DNA from: Bacilli bacterium
Lineage (GTDB): Bacteria; Bacillota_I; Bacilli_A; RF39; UBA660
Direction of reading: 5' to 3'
DNA: 11,704 bases
NCBI GenBank assembly: GCA_022791215.1
Contig: JAAVYQ010000022.1
Coordinates: 1 to 11,704, forward strand
Shown here one piece after another: positions 1-6,562 of this stretch (positions are counted from its first letter, which is position 1; each line of letters opens with the position of its first letter). A model generated the notes under the pieces. It was not told where the DNA came from. It ran no database searches and was given only the letters and a program-made list of their open reading frames with translations. The position numbers and the translations under genes are program-made.

Positions 1-239
1 CCTTTGTCTTTGCTTTTTATTTTAGTGTTTAGAAAATATATATATATTAGTAATGATATGACGAGTGCTAAGAGTCTTATGTTGTGTGCTTTTTCTTTTC
101 CTTTAGGGTCTTTGTTTGTTAGTTCATCTCTTTCTTTATGGTCAGCATATAGACCACTTAAAGAAATGACTATAAATATTATGAATATATAGTCACTTAT
201 TTTTAGGTTTCTAAGTTTTTCTGCTAGTGAGGAGTTCAT
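1..239 (-). CDS. Hypothetical small membrane protein (N-terminal part, cut by window edge)
   Basis: The minus strand is open for 79 codons from an ATG at 239 to the window edge. The N-terminal 18 or so residues are polar (MNSSLAEKLRNLKISD). A first membrane segment follows at about residues 17-32 (YIFIIFIVISLSGLYA), then a charged loop rich in Lys, Glu and Asp, then a second hydrophobic segment near residues 60-70 (LLALVISLLIYIYF). The codons are purine-rich like the other minus-strand genes here, so I prefer this frame to the antisense plus-strand ORF over the same bases. There is no Shine-Dalgarno sequence before the ATG, but a promoter-like pair sits so close upstream that the message could be leaderless. 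I do not recognise the family. The C-terminus is outside the window. Confidence 0.6.
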   Translation of the reverse strand, partial: MNSSLAEKLRNLKISDYIFIIFIVISLSGLYADHKERDELTNKDPKGKEKAHNIRLLALVISLLIYIYFLNTKIKSKDK

Positions 240-244
240 GTTTA

Positions 245-272
245 ATTTTATGTGTATTTTTAAAATTAACAA
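245..272 (-). promoter_or_regulatory. Possible SigA promoter for the leftmost gene
   Basis: Read on the minus strand, TTGTTA (272-267) and TAAAAT (250-245) are separated by 16 bases. The expected start of transcription falls on or within a base or two of the ATG at 239, which would make a leaderless mRNA and would explain the missing ribosome binding site. The region is very AT-rich, so a chance match is possible. Confidence 0.3.
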
Positions 273-433
273 CTTTTTACTATTTTGTTGTTCATTTATT
301 TTTTTATTGATATAATCTTTTTATCATATAAGAAAGTTCATCATTAAAGAAATACAAGTCTATGACAACTTGTGATTTTATAAAAGAAATTTATTGTTTT
401 ATATGAAAAATTTGTAAAATTATAAAAATACGG

Positions 434-462
434 TTGACTATAGAATGAATGTTTGATATTAT
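434..462 (+). promoter_or_regulatory. SigA promoter for the structured leader and DnaB-like gene
   Basis: TTGACT at 434-439 and TATTAT at 457-462 are separated by exactly 17 bases, with an A/T-rich stretch upstream that could act as an UP element. The predicted start is about 469-470, at AGGGG, directly before the first pairing segment of the leader RNA. Confidence 0.75.
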
Positions 463-469
463 TTGTTTA

Positions 470-632
470 GGGGAAAAGTAAATAATAATAGATAGAAATA
501 TACTTAAAATATAGTACCCTAGCGACTAGGGGAAATTGGCCTGTACGTGGTGAAAGTCCAATAAAGCAGGAATCCAAACTCGTGAGAGTTTTGGGGTAAA
601 TTATTACGAATGTTTTAATTTACTTTTGTTCT
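470..632 (+). promoter_or_regulatory. Structured 5' leader RNA, riboswitch-like, class unknown
   Basis: The leader lies between a strong promoter and the ribosome binding site (AAGGAG, 633-638) of the downstream ATPase. Elements seen: a 10-bp closing helix, AAAAGTAAAT (474-483) with ATTTACTTTT (618-627); a 6-bp hairpin CCCTAG/CTAGGG (517-522/526-531) with a CGA loop; a central element in which CCTG (540-543) pairs with CAGG (567-570) around TGG/CCA (548-550/558-560) with loop TGAAAGT, or ATTGG (535-539) pairs with CCAAT (558-562) as a pseudoknot; and a hairpin 574-581/586-594 with one bulge, capped by a GTGA (GNRA-type) tetraloop. The middle is much more GC-rich than its surroundings. The segment GGTGAAAGTCC recalls the GGUG-AAA-UCC part of cobalamin riboswitches, but the CCACUGU box and the rest of that core are missing, so I do not assign it. 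It could be a cis-regulator of the ATPase gene or a stable small RNA processed from its leader. Confidence 0.55.
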
Positions 633-645
633 AAGGAGTTTGTGT

Positions 646-1311
646 ATGCAAAAGTTTAATGTGGGTTTTAGTAAGTTAGATAGTATTTTTAACGGTCTAG
701 AACTTGGTAGTGTAGTTTTAATCGGTGGTAGAAATAATAGTGGTAAAACTACCATCCTTAATAATTTTATGGTTAGTATGGATGAAATTTATAAATTTGT
801 TTCTTATTATGCACCTATAGAAATTGATCAAAAGATATTTGTTTCCGTTTTGGAGAAGATGGCAATTAATATTTATGATTCTAATATTTATATTACTGAT
901 TATCTAGATGGGGTTGAGGATTTAGAAGAGGTTTTAATTGACAATGAACATATTAAGTTTGTTTTTATCGATTATTTGGAACTACTTAATGTGAATAAGT
1001 ATAGTTGTAAATTGGATTCTGAAACTGTTTTTAAAAGACTTAGAGGGTTGGCTTTACAGTATAATGTTTTGATTTTTGTTAATTCTTTGATTTCTAATAG
1101 ATTTTTACTTAATGGTCAAAAGGTTACTTTGGATAGTTTTATTGATAAGGAGTTTGCTAAGGATGCTGATGTTATTTTAGGTGTTTGGAAAGATATAGAT
1201 AATGATAGTGTTATTAATGTTAGTGTGCTTAAGAATAGGTTTGGCAGTGTTGGTAGTGTTAATTTTTTATTGGATGATAAGACTAATAAAATTATAGAAT
1301 TTACAATTTAA
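646..1311 (+). CDS. Stand-alone DnaB/RecA-type P-loop ATPase
   Basis: The protein has about 221 residues and corresponds to the C-terminal ATPase domain of replicative DnaB helicases without the N-terminal primase-binding domain. It opens with a DnaB-like GFSKLDSIFNGLELG segment, followed by a Walker A loop GGRNNSGKTT (residues 27-36) and a Walker B strand FVFIDYLELL (105-114) like the DnaB IDYLQLL motif. Near the C-terminus are KDADVILGV and LKNRFGSVG, matching the DnaB QDADV and KQRNGPTG regions. The motif after strand 2 is atypical (APIEI instead of SLEM). The ATG at 646 follows AAGGAG (633-638) by 7 bases. A TTG at 640 would put the ribosome binding site too close. Full DnaB has about 450 residues, so this is not the main replicative helicase. 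It could be a loader- or RadA-like accessory ATPase, or a phage-derived remnant. Its substrate is unknown. Confidence 0.8.
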   Translation: MQKFNVGFSKLDSIFNGLELGSVVLIGGRNNSGKTTILNNFMVSMDEIYKFVSYYAPIEIDQKIFVSVLEKMAINIYDSNIYITDYLDGVEDLEEVLIDNEHIKFVFIDYLELLNVNKYSCKLDSETVFKRLRGLALQYNVLIFVNSLISNRFLLNGQKVTLDSFIDKEFAKDADVILGVWKDIDNDSVINVSVLKNRFGSVGSVNFLLDDKTNKIIEFTI

Positions 1312-1343
1312 TCGTTTTCGTTATGAAATGTGTTAGAAAATGC

Positions 1344-1372
1344 TTGAATTTCATAAATAAATTGTTTATAAT
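1344..1372 (+). promoter_or_regulatory. SigA promoter for tRNA-Leu
   Basis: TTGAAT (1344-1349) and TATAAT (1367-1372) are 17 bases apart. The predicted start, near 1379, is only a few bases before the mature 5' end of the tRNA at 1383. Confidence 0.7.
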
Positions 1373-1382
1373 TTATTTAGTT

Positions 1383-1467
1383 GCTCGCGTGGCGGAATTG
1401 GTAGACGCGCACGACTCAAAATCGTGTATAGAAATATGTCAGGGTTCGAGTCCCTGGGCGAGCACCA
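1383..1467 (+). tRNA. tRNA-Leu (anticodon CAA)
   Basis: The D-arm GCGGAATTGGTAGACGC is typical of tRNA-Leu. The anticodon stem CACGA/TCGTG carries the loop CTCAAAA, giving anticodon CAA, which reads TTG. The variable region is long, as expected for a class II tRNA, and is followed by the T-arm CAGGG-TTCGAGT-CCCTG. The acceptor stem GCTCGC/GCGAGC pairs at six positions, but the seventh pair is G-G. The 3' CCA is encoded. The gene has its own promoter and terminator. A short plus-strand ORF over this region is spurious. Confidence 0.97.
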
Positions 1468-1481
1468 GTTTTATAAGAAAG

Positions 1482-1504
1482 AGCGGACTTTTAGTTCGTT
1501 TTTT
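1482..1504 (+). terminator. Rho-independent terminator after tRNA-Leu
   Basis: AGCGGAC (1482-1488) pairs with GTTCGTT (1494-1500) through G-U wobbles around a TTTTA loop, and a run of T follows. It ends about five bases before the ribosome binding site of the next gene, so that gene depends on read-through or an unseen promoter. Confidence 0.7.
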
Positions 1505-1518
1505 ATATAGGTGATTTT

Positions 1519-2079
1519 ATGGCATGTTCTTCTATTCATTTGGCAGTTAGTAAACTGTATTTATTAAAAAATAATACTTCTATTAATGAGTTTGAATTTT
1601 TAAAAGGAACTTTGTTTCCTGATACTGTAGAAAATAAGGATGATTCACATTTTACTGATATGAATAGAGGTAAAGATATTATTAGTCATCTTCAAGGTAA
1701 AGTGAATCTTCATAATTTTTTGATTAGTCATCCTTCTTTAAGTGATTTTGAACTTGGATGGTTTATGCATTTGATTACTGATTATATGTTTTTTGATGAG
1801 TGTTTTTCTAAGGATTATCTTCTTTCTCATAGTTATGAACAGTTTAGATCTGATTTGTATTTTTCTTATGATTGTATCAATCAATACGTTTCAAACAAAT
1901 ATGGTTTAACTAAAGATGATTATACAATTTATTTGAGTGAGCTTTATCCTGGAAAAGATTATCAAGATTGTTTATTTTCTAAAGTTATGTTGGATGATTT
2001 TATTGAGAGGGTTAGTTCTATTGATTTTGATTGCTATATTAAGAAATTAATGTTAGTTAAGCATAATATTAAACCATAA
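1519..2079 (+). CDS. Zinc-dependent phospholipase C-like protein
   Basis: The 186-residue protein resembles the zinc-dependent phospholipase C / S1-P1 nuclease fold family (PF00882), short forms of which are common in Bacillota. Likely metal ligands are His7 in the N-terminal MACSSIHLAVSK segment, Asp35 in the GTLFPD motif, His44 in SHF, and the His84-xxx-Asp88 pair in GWFMHLITD. No signal peptide or membrane segment is visible, so it is probably cytoplasmic and its substrate may not be a phospholipid. It starts at ATG 1519 with AGGTGA at 1509-1514. It follows the tRNA terminator closely and has its own terminator. Fold assignment is fairly secure from the motif order. Catalytic activity is inference. 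Confidence 0.65.
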   Translation: MACSSIHLAVSKLYLLKNNTSINEFEFLKGTLFPDTVENKDDSHFTDMNRGKDIISHLQGKVNLHNFLISHPSLSDFELGWFMHLITDYMFFDECFSKDYLLSHSYEQFRSDLYFSYDCINQYVSNKYGLTKDDYTIYLSELYPGKDYQDCLFSKVMLDDFIERVSSIDFDCYIKKLMLVKHNIKP

Positions 2080-2112
2080 ATAAAATTTGATATTTTCTCC
2101 ATTTTCATGATT

Positions 2113-2143
2113 GCTCCTAATCAGTTGAGGTGCTTTTCTTTTT
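2113..2143 (+). terminator. Rho-independent terminator
   Basis: GCTCCT (2113-2118) pairs with AGGTGC (2128-2133) with one mismatch, followed by TTTTCTTTTT. It lies 34 bases after the stop of the phospholipase-like gene. Confidence 0.6.
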
Positions 2144-2230
2144 ATACAAAGTTTTTACTTATCTCTATTTAATGAGCATTATTTAATATTTAATGTAATA
2201 AAATTTTAGAACTTACTCATTCTTTTTACA

Positions 2231-2269
2231 CATAGAAAAAGAACACTTTTTGTTTATAAGTGCTCTTTT
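2231..2269 (-). terminator. Terminator of the scpAB operon
   Basis: On the minus strand, a 12-bp stem with one G-U pair (2269-2258 with 2248-2237) and a 9-base loop is followed by a T-rich tail. The stem begins inside the scpB stop codon. Read on the plus strand it also ends in T-rich sequence, so it may work in both directions for the convergent genes. Confidence 0.75.
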
Positions 2270-2831
2270 AATTTTCTTTATAATTAGATTTGTATAGTTC
2301 TACTTCTTCATCTCTTTTTGGTTTGTTCTTTGCATCTAATTTTGGTAAGTCTTCTTTTGTCGCTAATCCAAAGTAATCTAGAAATTCGTTTGTGGTCTTA
2401 TATAAATTTGGTTTGCCTATCGAATCTTCTTTTCCACATTCTTTTATGAATCCTCTTGCTAAGAGTTTTCTTACAATTTGTATGCTTGAAACTCCTCTTA
2501 TTTCATCTACTTTTATTCTAGTTATGGGTTCGTTGTATGCTATTATTGCTAATGTTTCTAAACTAGCATTACTTAAATTGAAGACTCTTGAATTGGTTAC
2601 TAATTTTTCATAATATTTTTTGTGTTCACTTTTGGTAGTAAGTTTAAATGTGTTTCCTAAGAATGATATTCTAAGGCCTCTTTCTGCTTTTTCATAGTCT
2701 TTTCTCAACGCAGTAAGATGTTCCTTCACTTCGTTTTCACTTATTTCTAATATTTCACTTAGTTCTTTTATTGTTATTCCTTCGTCGCCTACTACAAATA
2801 GTATTCCTTCTGTTACACTTTTTAAATCCAT
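2268..2831 (-). CDS. scpB: Segregation and condensation protein ScpB
   Basis: ScpB is the winged-helix accessory subunit of the SMC-ScpA condensin that compacts and segregates the chromosome. The N-terminal segment KSVTEGILFVVGDEGITIKE and the central LETLAIIAYNEPITRIKVDE region are characteristic, and the dimerising N-terminal and C-terminal winged helices are both present in about 187 residues, near the usual length. I chose the ATG at 2831, one base after the scpA stop, because it matches known N-termini and has AAAGAG upstream. The frame is open to a TTG at 2849, but that has no ribosome binding site. It is tightly coupled to scpA. Confidence 0.92.
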   Translation of the reverse strand: MDLKSVTEGILFVVGDEGITIKELSEILEISENEVKEHLTALRKDYEKAERGLRISFLGNTFKLTTKSEHKKYYEKLVTNSRVFNLSNASLETLAIIAYNEPITRIKVDEIRGVSSIQIVRKLLARGFIKECGKEDSIGKPNLYKTTNEFLDYFGLATKEDLPKLDAKNKPKRDEEVELYKSNYKEN

Positions 2832-2832
2832 T

Positions 2833-3549
2833 TTAATCAACTCTTTCAAGTATTATTGTGCCAAAGTTTGTATCTTGGCTAAGTAGTATTTCTTTGTTTT
2901 TTGCCATTTCCAATATACTTAAGAATGTTACTACTACATATTCTTTTGTTATTTCTTCAAATAAATTTAGAAAATCTATTCGCTTTTCTTTTTTTAATAT
3001 ATCTCTTATTTTAACAACTCTATCGGCTACTGACAACTCTTTTTTTGTTATTTTTGTGTTTAGTGGTTTTGAATATTCTTTTCTTTCTAATAATTTTTGT
3101 AGCGCATTTAGTAAATCATATGCAGTTACTGATCCGTCGTTTTCTACTTTTTCTTCTGTGTAATTTTCTTTCTTTTCTGGTGGTTTAGTGTAAAAACTTC
3201 CTCTATTTTCTTCTAGTGTTCTAAATGAATTTACACTTTCTTTATATTTTTTGTATTCTATTAATCTTCTTTTTAATTCTTCTTCTGGATCTATTTCTAA
3301 TTCTTCTGTTTCTTCTTTAGGTGGTTTTGGTAGTAAGTATCTACTTTTCATTTCTATTAGTTCTGCTGCAGTTACTAGATATTCACTTGCTATGTCTAGA
3401 TTTAATTCTTCCATTGTTTTTATGTAGTTTATGTATTGTTCTGTTATTTCTATTAAACTTAATTCACTTATGTCCATTTCTGATTTTTTTACTAGATGTA
3501 GTAATAAGTCTAATGGTCCTTCAAAATCCCCGATTAAAAACTTGTTCAT
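2833..3549 (-). CDS. scpA: Segregation and condensation protein ScpA (kleisin)
   Basis: ScpA is the kleisin that bridges the two SMC heads and binds ScpB. The N-terminal helix region DFEGPLDLLLHLVKKSEMDI is the family signature. It is followed by EQYINYIKTMEELNLDIASEYLVTAAELIEMKSRYLLP, and the C-terminal winged helix (VVTFLSILEMAKNKEILLSQ) is intact. At 238 residues it is slightly shorter than Bacillus ScpA. Its ATG overlaps the TAA of the upstream membrane-protein gene (TAATG), and scpB follows within one base, so all three genes appear translationally coupled. Confidence 0.95.
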   Translation of the reverse strand: MNKFLIGDFEGPLDLLLHLVKKSEMDISELSLIEITEQYINYIKTMEELNLDIASEYLVTAAELIEMKSRYLLPKPPKEETEELEIDPEEELKRRLIEYKKYKESVNSFRTLEENRGSFYTKPPEKKENYTEEKVENDGSVTAYDLLNALQKLLERKEYSKPLNTKITKKELSVADRVVKIRDILKKEKRIDFLNLFEEITKEYVVVTFLSILEMAKNKEILLSQDTNFGTIILERVD

Positions 3550-4502
3550 TATTCACACACCCAGCCATTGTATGCTTCTTCTAATTTTACATTTCTATAA
3601 ATGCTTCCATGTGTATGTAATGGTTCATAATTACTTTTTTCGGCATTAAATGTTTCTAGTTCTATAGTATATTCTATAGAGTTTTCATTAGAAGATAAAT
3701 CTTTTACATTGGTTTTGTCTATCATTTTACTCTCTGTTTCTATTTGTTTTGTAAATGGATTTTTTTCTTCAGTATCACTTTCTATTTCTACTTTTTTTGA
3801 TACTTTATAATTTAATAATCCTAACTCACTAAAGTTATATGTTACTTTTTCTTTTAGTGTATATTCTCCTTGAGTTGTCTGTTTTGTACATGCAAGTGAG
3901 TTTGTTGCTTTTCCCCACTCTTCTTCTTTTATTATTATTACTTTGGCATATTTTGCATCTTTGTATGTGTCTTCTAATACTTTGAAATTATAGGATTTTG
4001 GTACTTTTCTTTCTAGTTTAGTGTCACTTTGGAATTTTGTTCTATATATAATTGCTTTTTTTGAGTTATATAGTTCAATATATATATTGTATTTGTTTAC
4101 TTCTTTTACTTCTGTTTCTGGTAAGTATACTACACTTATTTCATTATTTGTTCTTTTTTTAAAATTGTAAAATTTTATCTTTTTTGCTGTTATTGAACCT
4201 TCTTCTTTTCCTATTTCTAACATTCCATCTACTGTCTTATTTTCTATTATTTCGTTTACTGTTTCTGTATAAGAAAATATTGAACTATGTTTGAACCAAC
4301 TTGTTATTTTGGGTAATGCTAGTGCAAATAACAATATTACAACAAGTATTATTATTATAGTGCGATTTTCTTTCTTTTCTTCTTGAGATATTTTCGGTTT
4401 TTTTTCTTCTAAGTCTAATACTTCTATTCCATCTATTGTTTTTGGCTCTTGTGTGTATTCTTCTTTTTTTGGTTTTTTCTTTAAAAAGTTAGGTATTTTC
4501 AT
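3549..4502 (-). CDS. Hypothetical single-pass membrane protein upstream of scpA
   Basis: The protein has 317 residues. An N-terminal Lys/Glu-rich cytoplasmic part (residues 1-47, including NFLKKKPKKEE and EEKKPKISQEEKK) is followed by one membrane segment at about 48-67 (TIIIILVVILLFALALP) and a long extracytoplasmic part rich in beta-forming residues and charge, ending in NGWVCE. There is no cleavable signal peptide, so the topology is probably N-in, C-out. It has a clear promoter and the ribosome binding site AAGGAGAT, and its stop overlaps the scpA start. I do not recognise the family. The context suggests co-expression with condensin but does not prove a shared function. Confidence 0.85.
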   Translation of the reverse strand: MKIPNFLKKKPKKEEYTQEPKTIDGIEVLDLEEKKPKISQEEKKENRTIIIILVVILLFALALPKITSWFKHSSIFSYTETVNEIIENKTVDGMLEIGKEEGSITAKKIKFYNFKKRTNNEISVVYLPETEVKEVNKYNIYIELYNSKKAIIYRTKFQSDTKLERKVPKSYNFKVLEDTYKDAKYAKVIIIKEEEWGKATNSLACTKQTTQGEYTLKEKVTYNFSELGLLNYKVSKKVEIESDTEEKNPFTKQIETESKMIDKTNVKDLSSNENSIEYTIELETFNAEKSNYEPLHTHGSIYRNVKLEEAYNGWVCE

Positions 4503-4537
4503 TTATTTTCTTATCTCCTTTATTATTTTATATTAGA

Positions 4538-4567
4538 ATTATATCATAAAATATCTTGTTTTCTCAA
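4538..4567 (-). promoter_or_regulatory. SigA promoter of the membrane protein-scpA-scpB operon
   Basis: On the minus strand TTGAGA (4567-4562) and a perfect TATAAT (4543-4538) are 18 bases apart, about 35 bases before the ATG at 4502. The rest of the gap up to 4690 is AT-rich, and I see nothing else supportable in it. Confidence 0.7.
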
Positions 4568-4694
4568 TATTTAAAAAGTAAAATCGCCATAAATAGTTAT
4601 GTAATTATGTGTGATACTTTGTTATATCAAGTTAATAATTATAAAAAAGAAAAAATAATAATATTTGATATAATTTTTTGATATTTCTATAATT

Positions 4695-4720
4695 TAAAAA
4701 ACCTTCATTAAAAAGGCTTT
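4695..4720 (-). terminator. Second, tandem terminator
   Basis: Directly after the first terminator, AAG-CCTT pairs with AAGG-TTT (4720-4713 with 4705-4698, one mismatch) around a 7-base loop. T runs follow. It would act as a backup stop between the spoVA genes and the scpAB operon. Confidence 0.5.
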
Positions 4721-4759
4721 AATTAAAAAAACTTTTGTTCAAAATTGCTCAAAAGTTTT
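4721..4759 (-). terminator. Terminator of the spoVA operon
   Basis: A perfect 10-bp stem on the minus strand, AAAACTTTTG (4759-4750) with CAAAAGTTTT (4737-4728), has a 12-base loop and is followed by T-rich sequence. It lies about 10 bases after the spoVAE stop. Confidence 0.85.
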
Positions 4760-4769
4760 ACTTTTTTAT

Positions 4770-5120
4770 TTAATGTCTAGGCTTTGTACATACCGCTACT
4801 AGAAAAGCCATAATTATACTGATTGTTACTCCTACTTGTCCTAACGTAAATATCCCTTTTATTAATCCAGTGAAGCCTGCTTCTTTAAATCCTTCATAGG
4901 CACCTTTAAATAGTAAGTGTCCAAAATTAGTTATTGGTACTGTTGCTCCAGTTCCTCCCCATTCTATTAGTATTTCATATAAGCCAAAGAATGAAAGAAC
5001 TGCTCCAATTATTACTAGTAATGTGTTAAGATGTCCTGGTGTAAATGTTGTGTTTTCTAAAATTATTTGTCCGATCGCACATATTATTCCACATATTATA
5101 AAAGCATTTATATATATCAT
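4770..5120 (-). CDS. spoVAE: Stage V sporulation protein AE (SpoVAEb type)
   Basis: This 116-residue inner-membrane protein is part of the SpoVA channel, which imports dipicolinic acid into the forespore and releases it at germination. The sequence shows about three to four hydrophobic segments. The family motifs FTPGHL, GLYE and GGTGATVPITNFG are present, and the C-terminus KPRH is typical in length. Its ATG overlaps the spoVAD stop by four bases (ATGA), with GGAGGT upstream. It matches the SpoVAEb (membrane) form; no SpoVAEa gene follows. Confidence 0.93.
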   Translation of the reverse strand: MIYINAFIICGIICAIGQIILENTTFTPGHLNTLLVIIGAVLSFFGLYEILIEWGGTGATVPITNFGHLLFKGAYEGFKEAGFTGLIKGIFTLGQVGVTISIIMAFLVAVCTKPRH

Positions 5121-6085
5121 TTTAGTACCTCCAAACTTACTGCATGGGAGATTGATGGAATGCTTTCTCCAAGGTTACAACTTGTTTTTGAGTGTAGAGA
5201 TCCAGTACCTACAATCAATATTTTTTTATAGTTGCCTTTTAGTATTTTTTCAAATAGAATTAATGGCAAACATATTGGGCCACTTCCTCCTGCGATTTTG
5301 TCTAAATTATTTTCGTTAAAAAGTAAGGATCCAGCATCATTTATGTTATTAACTTCTATTTTGTATTGCTTTTTTAAATATTCTTTTAGTATTTCTACTC
5401 CATATATTCCTAAATCTCCTGTTAGTATTATGTCATAATAGTCTGCACCTCTTTTGGTATCTTTTAAATGTTCATATATTGTTTTTGCAGCAGAGGGTGC
5501 CATGCAAGCTCCAAAGTTGTTTGAATCTGTGTATCCTAAATCTACTATGGATCCAATAGTTCCGTATTCAATTCGTATGTTACTAGGTGTTTTTGTTATG
5601 AGTGTACTTACACTCCCTGTTGCTGTAAATGTGTTTACTTTTTTTCTTAATGCTCCATATTCTATCGGAAATCTAAATTGTTTTTCACTAGCAAGATTGT
5701 GTGCACTTGTGTTTATTATAACGTTATTAACTTTGTTGTCTAGTAAGTTTGATGCTGTTATTAGTCCTTGTGTAAATGTTGAACATGCACTGTAAATTCC
5801 TAGAAATGGAATATTTATTTTTCTTGCTGCAAAACTTGAAGCAAATAGTTGACTTTGTAAGTCTCCACTTACTAAAACATCTATATTTTCAATTGTTAAT
5901 TTTTCTTTTTTTAAAAGACCTTTTATTGTCTTTTCTTGAAAACTTGCTTCTGCTTGTTCAACACTTTTTTCTCCATTATAATAGTCATTTAAAATGATAT
6001 CAGTTTTTATTTCTATTTCGTGTTCGTTTCTTCCAATTAGTGTGCAACTATTTTTTAGGTATGCATTTTTAAATTCTAGTGTCAT
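5117..6085 (-). CDS. spoVAD: Stage V sporulation protein AD (dipicolinate-binding)
   Basis: SpoVAD is the soluble, thiolase-fold subunit of the SpoVA system that binds dipicolinic acid at the membrane surface. At 322 residues it is close to the roughly 338 of Bacillus. Recognisable blocks are LVSGDLQSQ, FLGIYSACSTFTQGL (with the thiolase-position Cys), EKQFRFPIEYGALR, GSIVDLGYTDSNNFGACMAP, YYDIILTGDLGIYG, AGGSGP and GTGSLHS. It overlaps spoVAC by four bases and spoVAE by four, indicating translational coupling, and AGGGGTGAT precedes the ATG. Confidence 0.96.
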   Translation of the reverse strand: MTLEFKNAYLKNSCTLIGRNEHEIEIKTDIILNDYYNGEKSVEQAEASFQEKTIKGLLKKEKLTIENIDVLVSGDLQSQLFASSFAARKINIPFLGIYSACSTFTQGLITASNLLDNKVNNVIINTSAHNLASEKQFRFPIEYGALRKKVNTFTATGSVSTLITKTPSNIRIEYGTIGSIVDLGYTDSNNFGACMAPSAAKTIYEHLKDTKRGADYYDIILTGDLGIYGVEILKEYLKKQYKIEVNNINDAGSLLFNENNLDKIAGGSGPICLPLILFEKILKGNYKKILIVGTGSLHSKTSCNLGESIPSISHAVSLEVLK

Positions 6086-6516
6086 TTTATCACCCCTTTT
6101 ATTAGCGCTAGAAAGAATGCGATGACTATGCCATAAATTATTATACTTCCTGCTAGTTTAAACATATTTGAGCCAATTCCTTTGATCGGTCCTTCACTTT
6201 TATGATCCATAGCTGCACTTGTCATGGCATGTGCAAATCCTGTTGTTGGCACTATTAATCCGCATTTTGCAAATGATACGACTTTGTCAAAGAATCCTAA
6301 GCCTGTAAATATACTTGATACTACTATTAGCATTATCGTAGTATACATAGATGCGTCTTCAAGTTTTATTCCTATTTCTTTATTTAAAAATATACAAAAT
6401 GCTTGGCATATTACTCCCACTATTCCGCCTATTATGAATGATGTAAATACATTTTTAAATTTGTCTTCTTTTCCACTATTTTTATTTACTATTTTTTTAT
6501 ATTCTTCTAATTTCAA
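6082..6516 (-). CDS. spoVAC: Stage V sporulation protein AC
   Basis: SpoVAC is a multi-pass inner-membrane subunit of the SpoVA channel. In Bacillus it behaves as a mechanosensitive channel for dipicolinic acid. The 144 residues include an N-terminal cytoplasmic tail of about 25 residues, membrane segments beginning at FIIGGIVGVICQAF, and the highly conserved block PTTGFAHAMTSAAMDHKSEGPIKGIGSNMFKLAG. The start is TTG at 6516, with AGGTGAG five bases upstream. No ATG is available in a suitable place. It is the first gene of the spoVAC-D-E unit; spoVAA and spoVAB, which precede it in Bacillus, are absent. Confidence 0.95.
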   Translation of the reverse strand: MKLEEYKKIVNKNSGKEDKFKNVFTSFIIGGIVGVICQAFCIFLNKEIGIKLEDASMYTTIMLIVVSSIFTGLGFFDKVVSFAKCGLIVPTTGFAHAMTSAAMDHKSEGPIKGIGSNMFKLAGSIIIYGIVIAFFLALIKGVIK

Positions 6517-6533
6517 ATCAACTCACCTATTTT

Positions 6534-6562
6534 TATTATGAGTCATTGTATTTTTTTTATGC
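6534..6562 (-). promoter_or_regulatory. SigG-like promoter for spoVAC-D-E
   Basis: On the minus strand GCATA (6562-6558) and CATAATA (6540-6534) are separated by 17 bases, fitting the Bacillus SigG pattern (GHATR, spacer 17-18, CATNHTA). The position is apt, since spoVA is SigG-dependent in Bacillus and the site lies after a hairpin that would isolate it from the sigma-factor gene. Against it: the predicted start falls at about the ribosome binding site, leaving a leader of only about 12 bases, and the region is AT-rich. Confidence 0.4.

Noticed and set aside
4..192. 62-codon plus-strand ORF at the left edge
   Set aside because: It is antisense to the minus-strand membrane-protein frame, which has the typical purine-rich codons and clear membrane helices.
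354..373. Inverted repeat ACAAGT...ACTTGT
   Set aside because: Six pairs with an 8-base loop and only a weak T run. It is not convincing as a terminator or operator.
535..570. Cobalamin riboswitch call based on GGTGAAAGTCC
   Set aside because: Only this short segment resembles the class. The CCACUGU and other core boxes are missing.
1323..1514. 63-codon plus-strand ORF
   Set aside because: It runs through the tRNA-Leu promoter, gene and terminator and has no protein-like features.
2829..2849. TTG start for scpB at 2849
   Set aside because: No ribosome binding site precedes it, and known ScpB proteins start near the ATG at 2831.
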